Shown here: positions 44,926 through 52,490 of the stretch, one piece after another
Numbering within the stretch: position 1 is the first letter of the stretch
Layout of the letters: each line of letters opens with the position of its first letter
Assembly (NCBI GenBank): GCA_021404565.1
Contig: JAAWWF010000006.1
Span: forward strand, 293,642 to 357,641
Length of the DNA stretch: 64,000 nt
Direction of reading: 5' to 3'
Source: Roseivirga sp.
GTDB lineage: Bacteria > Bacteroidota > Bacteroidia > Cytophagales > Cyclobacteriaceae
Program-made: the position numbers and the translations under genes
The notes under the pieces: model-generated
Databases searched by the model: none
The model's input: only the letters and a program-made list of their open reading frames with translations
What the model was told of the DNA's origin: nothing

Positions 44926-46836
44926 CTACCTGGCCAATATGACCTTCTTACTGACCAGGCCCTCATCAGACTCAAAAGTCACCGTATACTGACCGTTAAC
45001 CAAAGAAGACAGGTCAATTACGTCTTGCTCCTTGCTTACCAGAAAGGAGGCTACCAGTGAGCCCACCTGATTATAAACGTTCAGTTGATAGCTCCTTCCA
45101 TTTTCAAATGAGTAATTGATATTCAATTCTCCTTTGCTTGGGTTAGGATATAGATTCAATCCTGAATTTTCGTCATCAAACAAAGATTCTGCGAGACTAT
45201 TCGACTGATTGGCTTCTGGCCCAAGGAAGATCGGAACAAGGTTGCAACCATCGTTGATAGACGCCTTGAAACTCGAATGCTTCCGTGCTCTGAAACCTGT
45301 TGTGAAAACGAGCTTACTCCCGGAGGAATAGGAAGCCATACCATTGGCAAATATTTCATTATTGGCCGTAATGGTACCCGTTGCGGCTTTGCTGTCTGTA
45401 TTGTTTGCATATACATCCTGAGTAATCGTCAGACTGGAAGTATAGCATGTATTCAGGCAAGTTCTGCTGGCAACAAAATCCCGAATTTTCTGCCCGGGTA
45501 GAGGACCAAAACCTAGACTATAATCAACTCCGGGTCTACCGGTTTTGTGACAATAACTCATAATAGTACCCTTTGGTGAAGGATAACCAGGGTTAGTGCA
45601 TGATCCTTCTACCGGGTCGCACCCATCAATGGCTTCATTGGCAATACCATTTCCACTTACATCCCACTGGCAGGCATGTGTATGAGGAGAGCCAAATACA
45701 TGCCCTAACTCATGTGCCATGGTGGTGATATTGCTAGCTTCCACACTGGGTATAACAGGTGTTGGGTATGGGTCAAAACGGGTAAGCGTTGTACTTATCC
45801 CAAAGTCGGCACTCGCATAGGGACTGATACTGCATAGAGAGCCGATTGTGACACCTGCCGTACCATCACCGAAGCTGTGTCGCGTGAGCACCATGATGGC
45901 ATTTCCTTTGTTCCCGGTGGAACTTTGGTTTTTAAAGGAATTGAGGTGATTTGATCTCGTTCCGGTATTATCATACCCTGTAACATTATCGTTTACCCGC
46001 AGAAAGGACAGTCGAATGCGCACACCTTCATTTTCGAATAGGAGGGCAACTACGTTGAACACAGCGGTAACCTCCCGGAAAATCGCCAAAGCCGCATTAT
46101 CTGAGTTATATAATGCTAAAACCCCGGGTGTGTTAAACGCCTGAAAAACGGAATAATCGGCTTCAATGGCTACATCTACGTATTTCATAAAACTGAAATC
46201 ATCTAGCTGTTCGATCTTTGGTACCGTTTTCGCCTCTTCCTTCAGTATCTCATCTATCTGGTTATCACAATAAGGGGCTGAAGGCCCATCGTAGCTTTCG
46301 AGAGAGAGCGCATGTGTACCACAACCAGGAACTTTACTGATTTTGTATATATGACCGAATCGGTCATATATCATGGCAAATATGCTTTCCCCGAACACAC
46401 TCAGAGCGGCCAGGCTGGTGCCTTCCTCACCACGAATCTGACCTCGGTAATGCACCCCATATAAGTTTGAAGCCGCAAAAGCCTCTTCATTCCCAAAAGC
46501 TACTTGAGGACTCTGAACAGAGGGTTCAACCAACATCAGGTCGAGGGTCAGGTTTTCCCGACTTTCGCTTACAGTTCCGAGATCCAGGCTAATAAGCTGC
46601 TTCGGTTTTTCAAGAAGACCGAATGCTGTATGCTCATCCAGACTGTAATAGACATAGTTATCAGATGAAACAGGGTTGAGTACTCCGCTTTCATTGTCAG
46701 CCATAAGTAGCATTGCATGTTCCTGCGGAATAAAGCTTTTCTGAAGGGCAATCTTGTCTTTGATTGTCATCCATTCCTGCCCGTGGACTACTGAGTAGCA
46801 CAGGCATAACATAAGGCATAAAAAGAACCTTTTCAT
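44926..46836 (-). CDS. T9SS-secreted reprolysin-like zinc metalloprotease
   Basis: A 636-residue secreted protease. Signal peptide 1-19 (VHGQ). A pro-region covers ~20-190; the catalytic domain (~205-465) has the extended zinc motif HELGHVFGSPHTH near residue 370 (HExxHxxGxxH, M12B reprolysin type), with the Met turn later (GTIMSYCHK). The C-terminal ~75 residues are a type IX secretion sorting domain (LNLYPNPSKGELNINYSF; LVSKKVILAR). The protein should be exported by T9SS and attached to or released from the surface. It starts 9 bp after the stop of the upstream gene and forms a transcript with it. Confidence 0.95.
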   Translation of the reverse strand: MKRFFLCLMLCLCYSVVHGQEWMTIKDKIALQKSFIPQEHAMLLMADNESGVLNPVSSDNYVYYSLDEHTAFGLLEKPKQLISLDLGTVSESRENLTLDLMLVEPSVQSPQVAFGNEEAFAASNLYGVHYRGQIRGEEGTSLAALSVFGESIFAMIYDRFGHIYKISKVPGCGTHALSLESYDGPSAPYCDNQIDEILKEEAKTVPKIEQLDDFSFMKYVDVAIEADYSVFQAFNTPGVLALYNSDNAALAIFREVTAVFNVVALLFENEGVRIRLSFLRVNDNVTGYDNTGTRSNHLNSFKNQSSTGNKGNAIMVLTRHSFGDGTAGVTIGSLCSISPYASADFGISTTLTRFDPYPTPVIPSVEASNITTMAHELGHVFGSPHTHACQWDVSGNGIANEAIDGCDPVEGSCTNPGYPSPKGTIMSYCHKTGRPGVDYSLGFGPLPGQKIRDFVASRTCLNTCYTSSLTITQDVYANNTDSKAATGTITANNEIFANGMASYSSGSKLVFTTGFRARKHSSFKASINDGCNLVPIFLGPEANQSNSLAESLFDDENSGLNLYPNPSKGELNINYSFENGRSYQLNVYNQVGSLVASFLVSKEQDVIDLSSLVNGQYTVTFESDEGLVSKKVILAR

Positions 46837-46845
46837 GATCAGGCG

Positions 46846-47409
46846 CTATTTGTCCTTAGATACCAAGACTTCCAGCGCTTTGATCTTCTCTTCCTGCGCG
46901 ATTGTGTAGAGTGTAAGTTCCTCTACTTTTTTAAGCAGGATGGTAACCATATCTCCCAACGCCATGCCGTTTTCTCTTACTTCTACCGCAGTAGGAACTC
47001 CCGGCAGGTGGTGATTTTTATTCACATAAAGCTTCAGGTCCATGAGGTTCATCAGGTCATAGTTCCTCTCGAAGACGTAGTCGGGGAGGTTCAGTTCTTT
47101 CACCTCTATCTCTTCGGCAAAGATTTTTCCGTCTACATCCAGCTCTACACCAGCATAAAGCGTCATGAAGGTATTCATCGAAGGATTAGTGCTGGTGGTA
47201 GGACCCGCATAACGGAACTTAAGGCTGGAACCCGAAGCCTGAATATCCCAGTATTTATATTCCGTGGGGTCTTCGTCTTTATGATTTCGGAACCTCAGCT
47301 TAGGGCTGATCTCTTTTTTGATCTGAACTTCGCTGTAGTTACCTGTTTGTGAGATGGCCTGAAAACTGAGACACAGACCAAGGGCGAGTAAAAATGTGAT
47401 TTTTTTCAT
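46846..47409 (-). CDS. Secreted endosialidase-chaperone/tail-fibre-like protein, protease partner
   Basis: A 187-residue secreted protein. Signal peptide 1-20 (AISQ). The central part is beta-rich (YKYWDIQASGSSLKFRYAG), and the C-terminal ~70 residues (NLMDLKLYVNKNHHLPGVP; VREN..ALGDMVTILLKKVEELTLY) are the typical C-terminus of Bacteroidota surface proteins related to the endosialidase intramolecular chaperone. It is the first gene of a two-gene unit with the T9SS metalloprotease. Confidence 0.75.
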   Translation of the reverse strand: MKKITFLLALGLCLSFQAISQTGNYSEVQIKKEISPKLRFRNHKDEDPTEYKYWDIQASGSSLKFRYAGPTTSTNPSMNTFMTLYAGVELDVDGKIFAEEIEVKELNLPDYVFERNYDLMNLMDLKLYVNKNHHLPGVPTAVEVRENGMALGDMVTILLKKVEELTLYTIAQEEKIKALEVLVSKDK

Positions 47410-47615
47410 TCTGAATAATTTTATATTGATTTAAATATAAAATTAAGTGAATAAAATTATCTTATTATTAGTTGGATGTTAAGCCTTTGTGAAGTAATGA
47501 AGTTGTTTTTACCTGAATGTCACCCAAGGCTTTAGTGTATGATTGACCAGAAAGGTGAGCGTGATTTCTAAAGAAAAATAAAAGAAAGTAGTGGTTGTAA
47601 GGTAAAGTTTACAAA

Positions 47616-48143
47616 CTATAGGCTGAACCTTTTCTTAAGTCTCCTGAAAGCCCTTTTCTCTCCAAAATAGCCCTGCAAACTTTGACTTCTTGCCGCTGCA
47701 TAAGTAGTGAAATTGACGAGCATGTCATTCCCATCATAGATAATCAGCAGTTCACGTTCCCAGGAGGTCATAGTTCTGGCAATGTATAGAATGGAATGGT
47801 CGTCCTGATCCCGCATAATGGGCCAATCGAACTCCTGAGATATAATCCAGACCAGATTTTTGTTTTCTTCCAGGCTTCGACCGGAAATACGTCTTAGCTT
47901 GTCCAAGTTGAAAACTCTCAGGACAATGAGTAATGCCACAATCAGGCTGATTCCCAGCCAGTATGGTCTGATCCGATTCAGTTGATAGTTGAAATTGGAG
48001 TACAAAAAGGGCATAATCCCTACTGCCAAAACCGTGGCTACATAGACGAACTTGTTGAAGTAGCGCCCAAATACAGTTTCGTATCGGCCTCTTTCATGAA
48101 CGCGACCTTCGGCAACAGATTTTTCTATGTCGGGAATTTTCAC
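47616..48143 (-). CDS. Small membrane protein with PH-like C-terminal part
   Basis: A 175-residue protein with two TMs (~32-48 and ~60-78) and a soluble C-terminal half (LVWIISQEFDWPIMRDQDDH; ERELLIIYDGNDMLVNFTTY). The C-terminal part is duplicated 3 kb away as a truncated copy. No family recognised. 42 bp from the stop of the PLP decarboxylase gene... same strand, so both could share a transcript. Confidence 0.65.
   Translation of the reverse strand: MKIPDIEKSVAEGRVHERGRYETVFGRYFNKFVYVATVLAVGIMPFLYSNFNYQLNRIRPYWLGISLIVALLIVLRVFNLDKLRRISGRSLEENKNLVWIISQEFDWPIMRDQDDHSILYIARTMTSWERELLIIYDGNDMLVNFTTYAAARSQSLQGYFGEKRAFRRLKKRFSL
47644..47823. repeat. 180-bp direct repeat, intact-gene copy
   Basis: The copy located within the 3' end of the intact membrane-protein gene; six mismatches to 44630-44809. 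Confidence 0.95.
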
Positions 48144-48185
48144 TGGTGTAGTTGAATTATGACTTGTGATAATAAGGAAAACCGT

Positions 48186-49634
48186 CTACTTCTTTAAGTC
48201 CAGTGCTACCTCCCGAATAGCAATCAGCATTTTCTCGAAATGTTCCAGAGAAGTATCGGGGTTCTGTACCGATACTCTGAGGTAGCGGACTCCATTCATA
48301 ATGGTGGTTGTGATATAGAAATCACCATGCTTTACCAGCTCATTTCTGATGGCCAATTGAAAACTATCATTGGTGCCGGGAGCCAGGTATTTGAAGCAGA
48401 GAATATTGGATTCCGGTTCATAGGGGCATTCAAAGTCTTCGGTGGTCTGTATATGCTCAAAGAATACTGTGGTGATGTCATAACGGCTGTCCACATAGTC
48501 CACCATGGCCTGTTCACCCTCGATGGCCAGCGACCAGAAAAGCTTGGTTCCCAAACTGGATTTAGTGCATTCTATGGCATTTTCTATTGCATCAATACCC
48601 ACATCTTCCTTCTCGAAAAAGAGGTAGCTTCCTTTTTGCCTGAAGGTATTGAGCATATCAAGATGATCTTTGAACAGCACCGCAGCGCATAAGGCAGAGG
48701 TGCGGAGCATCTTATGGGCATCCCAGATCATAGAGTCGGCCAACTGAGCCCCTTTCATAAGAGCTTGGTGCTTACCAGAAATCAGGGCCGCAGCGCCATG
48801 AGCACCGTCCACATGGTACCAAAGGTCATATTGCTGGCAGAATAGCCCGGTTTCTTCCAGTGGGTCATACAGGCCGGTGGAGGTAGCACAGGCATTGGCT
48901 ACAACGGCCATTACCTGCTTGCCTTCAGCTTTGATTTGTTTGAGTGCCGGCTCCAGGTAGTCTGGATCCATCACTTCTTTATCTGTCACCTTAATGGGAA
49001 TAGCTGCCTTACTGCCCAGGCCCAAAATAGAAATGGCCCTCGATACGGAATAATGTGCTACCTCGGGGCAGAGCACTACCAGGTTGTCAGGGGTGCCTTC
49101 TGTCCAGGCATCGGGTACTACTTTGGCCCTTGCAGCTGAGAGGGCAGTCAGGTTGGCCATGGAACCTCCATGGGTCAGTACACCACCGCCTCCTGTTTTG
49201 TGGTTTCGGGTTTCTTCAATACTATCAGATTTCAGCCAGGAGAGCTTGCTCAGCATCCAGTTGATGACTACTTTTTCCATGACGGCAGCGGCCGGTCCCA
49301 TCTCGTAAATGGCCATGGGGTTATTCACCAGTCCGTTGACGGCATCGGCTATAAAGGCCCCGAGGTTGGGTACTGCACACTGATGACCCATATAATGGGG
49401 GTGATGCAGGTGCTGGGCATTGTCTGTATAAACCTGTAGAAGCTGTTGAACCTGAGTAGTATCTGCCAATCCATGCTTGAGCCAATGGCTTAATTGAAGC
49501 TCATTTGCCAGGGCATTGGATTCTTTCTGGACAAGTACTTTACCCTCAGCAGCCTGGCTTTGATTCAAAAAATCCCTGAGTGCATTGCCTAATAGCTCAG
49601 TGGTCTTTAGTAAAGCGTCTCCGTTCGTTTTCAT
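48186..49634 (-). CDS. PLP-dependent group II amino-acid decarboxylase
   Basis: A 482-residue enzyme. The PLP lysine lies in WDAHKMLRTSALCAA (~residue 306), preceded by the aspartate/histidine motif WYHVDGAHGAAAL (~272) that packs against the ring. GGVLTHGGSMANLTAL (~150) binds the phosphate. This is the group II fold covering glutamate, aromatic-L-amino-acid and 2,4-diaminobutyrate decarboxylases. Substrate not resolved from the sequence. No polyamine genes are adjacent. Confidence 0.93.
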   Translation of the reverse strand: MKTNGDALLKTTELLGNALRDFLNQSQAAEGKVLVQKESNALANELQLSHWLKHGLADTTQVQQLLQVYTDNAQHLHHPHYMGHQCAVPNLGAFIADAVNGLVNNPMAIYEMGPAAAVMEKVVINWMLSKLSWLKSDSIEETRNHKTGGGGVLTHGGSMANLTALSAARAKVVPDAWTEGTPDNLVVLCPEVAHYSVSRAISILGLGSKAAIPIKVTDKEVMDPDYLEPALKQIKAEGKQVMAVVANACATSTGLYDPLEETGLFCQQYDLWYHVDGAHGAAALISGKHQALMKGAQLADSMIWDAHKMLRTSALCAAVLFKDHLDMLNTFRQKGSYLFFEKEDVGIDAIENAIECTKSSLGTKLFWSLAIEGEQAMVDYVDSRYDITTVFFEHIQTTEDFECPYEPESNILCFKYLAPGTNDSFQLAIRNELVKHGDFYITTTIMNGVRYLRVSVQNPDTSLEHFEKMLIAIREVALDLKK

Positions 49635-49667
49635 AGGCTGTCAATCTGCTTGAAAAGCAATACTAGT

Positions 49668-49760
49668 GAGCTTAGAGAAGTGGTGCAACAGGGTATTGGA
49701 TTAAAGGAGAAAATCTCTCTCTTTGAATCCTTCATAATCAGAATGAAAAAGAGGAGAGTT
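49668..49760. repeat. ~95-bp hairpin-bearing repeat, copy 1
   Basis: Begins GAGCTTAG and contains AAAATCTCTCTCTTT/AAAGAGGAGAGTT stems with an inner CTTCATAATCAGAATGAA. The copy at 52312-52409 matches over ~95 bp. The two copies flank the AraC-YceI pair. The rest of the 405-bp gap (49761-50040) shows no gene and should carry the AraC promoter. Confidence 0.8.
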
Positions 49761-50040
49761 AATATCTTGGTCGATCTGGACATGTTCTGTTTTTAACTAC
49801 CCCTGGAATGGTAATCATTGCTCAATGAGCTCAAAGATAATTTGGCTCAGTTCATCCAACCTTTTGGGGAAATTGATGAGCTTTTAGATAAGTCCTTTGC
49901 TTTCCAAGACCATGATTTCCATATATTGTTCCTTGGTGTGTTATAGCATGATATTTATAATCCGGATCAGATGATTCTGCTAAAGAAATAACCATGAGGT
50001 TTTCAGCCAAAGGGACACTGATAGAAATTAAACGGTATAG

Positions 50041-51204
50041 ATGATTCAGGAAAAGCTATTTGACTGGTGGGCCCTGGTGATCGTCCTTGGAATTGTTCAT
50101 GGATTGGTAGTAGCCTTTGCGCTTTTTCTGAATAAGCGGGGAAGACCTGCTGGAAGCATGCTGGCTTTACTTGTACTTATTTTGATTTGGCATCATCTTC
50201 AGAGTCTTTCTATCTACCTGGGTTTCTACAAAACCTTCCCACATTTCTATGGAGCCGACCTGGGCTCTCTCTTCCTTGTGGGGCCTTTATTCTATTTTTA
50301 TATCAGATCGGTTACCTCTGCTGAAGGGCTTGGTATTAAAAACCAGGACTGGTTACACATTATACCCTTTGTGATAACTGTGATTCTCCATCCTGTACTG
50401 TTTCAGGGAAGCGTACAAAAGGTGGAGACTATACAAGCCTGGCTAACTGCCACACGCTATGACAACCCGGCTCTGAAAAGGGCCTTTCTCCTGGACGATG
50501 TAATCTTCTGGTTAGAATCGGCTCATATGCTGGCTTACCTGGGCTTTTCGCTGTTTACCCTCAAGGGCTATGGGAAAATCCGTAAGCAATACGAATCAAA
50601 GGCCCATGAATCGAATTATCAATGGCTGATTTACCTCACAGTGGCTATGATGATCGTGGTAGCTGTTTCATTTATACTCCAGAAGAGTCTGTATCTGGCC
50701 TTGAACTACTACTATTACTCACTCGATTATATTTATATCATCCCCATGACGATCGTGATCTATTCCATAGGCTTTTTTGCCATCAGACGGCCTGTGGTAT
50801 TCACTCATGATCTGGATTTCAAAATGCGGGTAACCAAATATGCGCGCTCTTCCATGTCTCAGGAGCAGTCGGCTGCCTATGCTCGCAAGGTGCAGGCTTA
50901 TATGCAATCAGAGAAACCATACTTAAACAGTGAACTCAAGTTATTGGAATTGGCCGAAGCTGTTGGTTTGAAATCCAACCACCTGTCTCAAGTCATTAAT
51001 GAACAGTTTGGGAAGAGTTTTTTTGACTTTATAAACTCTTATAGAATTGAGGAGGCAAGGCGTATTTTGAACGATCCTGATAGAGATAAAGAAAAGCTTT
51101 TAGGGGTGGCTCTTGATTGTGGGTTCAACAATAAGGTATCCTTCAACAACTACTTTAAAAAGCTCACAGGCCTGACACCAAAGGCCTATAGGGAAAATAG
51201 GTGA
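50041..51204 (+). CDS. AraC-family regulator with membrane-embedded sensor domain
   Basis: A 387-residue protein. The N-terminal ~255 residues are a bundle of ~6-7 TMs (WALVIVLGIVHGLVVAFAL; YGADLGSLFLVGPLFYFYI; IYIIPMTIVIYSIGF). Residues ~285-387 are an AraC helix-turn-helix pair (LKLLELAEAVGLKSNHLSQV; LLGVALDCGFNNKVSFNNYF). A membrane-sensing transcription factor acting directly on DNA is the usual Bacteroidota pattern. The YceI gene follows 73 bp downstream on the same strand and is probably its target. Confidence 0.92.
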   Translation: MIQEKLFDWWALVIVLGIVHGLVVAFALFLNKRGRPAGSMLALLVLILIWHHLQSLSIYLGFYKTFPHFYGADLGSLFLVGPLFYFYIRSVTSAEGLGIKNQDWLHIIPFVITVILHPVLFQGSVQKVETIQAWLTATRYDNPALKRAFLLDDVIFWLESAHMLAYLGFSLFTLKGYGKIRKQYESKAHESNYQWLIYLTVAMMIVVAVSFILQKSLYLALNYYYYSLDYIYIIPMTIVIYSIGFFAIRRPVVFTHDLDFKMRVTKYARSSMSQEQSAAYARKVQAYMQSEKPYLNSELKLLELAEAVGLKSNHLSQVINEQFGKSFFDFINSYRIEEARRILNDPDRDKEKLLGVALDCGFNNKVSFNNYFKKLTGLTPKAYRENR

Positions 51205-51277
51205 TGTTTTTGATTAAGGCGTGAAAGGATTTACTCTTTTCAGAAGTCAGTTTTCTTCTTTTGAAGAAAAACGAACG

Positions 51278-52267
51278 ATGCAAAAACTCAGTTTACTTTT
51301 CCTGGTGATATTCCTTTCTCAGTTTATCACCAAAGCTCAAAATCAGGGCAACTTCTATGTAATAGATACACAACATTCTACTGTAGATTTCAAAATCAGG
51401 CATATTGGTTTCAGCAATGTAAGGGGCAAATTCATGTCCTATGAAGGTAACATCTACTTTGATCCCTATGATATTGAAAAGACAAGTGCCAGTCTCGTGA
51501 TCAGTACGGAATCGCTGGAAACAGGAGCGGGAGGGCGCAACAGCGTGCTGAAGCAGTATTTCTTTGAGGTAGAAAAATATCCTTACCTGATTTTTACTTC
51601 TACGGGTGTGGAACAAAGAGATCGACTTTATCTGAAAGGTGATTTGACCATTGGTGGTATTACCAATGCCGTTGAAATTCCCTTTGAACTGATCTCCGGC
51701 CCTGCCAGAGATCAATGGGCACATCAGAGAATCACCTTGGCCGGTGAGTTAACGATCGATCGCAAAGACTATGGGATTTACTATAGGGGGAATGACTTCT
51801 GGGATAAAGTGGTGGAAGATAAGGTGAAGATAGAACTGGAAGTAGGAGCAAGAGTCTACAACTCTTTAGAAACTGTCTTTCCCTTCAGGGAAACATCTAT
51901 AGGTCGAATGAGCTTTGAAGGTTATCAACAAAACGGACTTGAGGGAGCCAGAGCAAAAATGGTGGAAGCCCTGGCTGATAAAGAGAAGTTTAACGTCAGC
52001 TATAGTCAAATGGTGAGGGGTGCAGGTCATTTGATGCAATCGGGAAATACAGCAGGGGCCATCGGGCTATTAGAGCTTGGACTGGAATTGAGAGAGGAGA
52101 TGAAGGACAACTGGAAGTCGGAGTTTTTGGCCAGAAAGGCTCAGTACCTCCTTAAGTTGAATAAGTATAAGGAAGCTCGGTTAACTGCTCAACAATCGCT
52201 GAAACTTGATCAAAATGCTTTGGCTATGGAAGTGTTAAAACAAGCAAATATCAGCTTGAGTCGGTAA
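51278..52267 (+). CDS. Secreted YceI-family lipid-binding protein with C-terminal helical repeats
   Basis: Start set at 51278 (MQKLSLLFLVIFLSQF), which gives a clean signal peptide (KAQ); the frame could extend to 51221 but those residues do not look like a signal. Residues ~25-200 are a YceI lipocalin-like domain (TVDFKIRHIGFSNVRGKFMS; LTIGGITNAVEIPFEL; ITLAGELTIDRKDYGI), a family that binds isoprenoid chains. Residues ~240-330 add TPR-like helices, which is not standard for YceI. Likely co-transcribed with the AraC gene. Confidence 0.9.
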   Translation: MQKLSLLFLVIFLSQFITKAQNQGNFYVIDTQHSTVDFKIRHIGFSNVRGKFMSYEGNIYFDPYDIEKTSASLVISTESLETGAGGRNSVLKQYFFEVEKYPYLIFTSTGVEQRDRLYLKGDLTIGGITNAVEIPFELISGPARDQWAHQRITLAGELTIDRKDYGIYYRGNDFWDKVVEDKVKIELEVGARVYNSLETVFPFRETSIGRMSFEGYQQNGLEGARAKMVEALADKEKFNVSYSQMVRGAGHLMQSGNTAGAIGLLELGLELREEMKDNWKSEFLARKAQYLLKLNKYKEARLTAQQSLKLDQNALAMEVLKQANISLSR

Positions 52268-52311
52268 AGAAGAGGTAGCCTCAATACTGACGAACGGATG
52301 TTCAAGCCAAA

Positions 52312-52409
52312 GAGCTTAGTGGCGACTCCCAGGCCGGGTGTTAGATTAAAAGAGAAAATCTCCCCTCTTTAGATCCTTCATGATCAGGATGAAAAAGAGG
52401 GGAGGTTTT
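52312..52409. repeat. ~95-bp hairpin-bearing repeat, copy 2
   Basis: Matches 49668-49760. Contains the stem AAAATCTCCCCTCTTT (52355-52370) / AAAGAGGGGAGGTTTT (52394-52409) with one G-T pair, which would serve as the terminator of the YceI gene on the plus strand. Confidence 0.8.
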
Positions 52410-52490
52410 AGCTTATTATCTCCTTTTAGTAGACAGGGGTTCTATTGGTTGCTGATCTGACCTTTTTTGATCCGACCTGGTGTGACCAGT

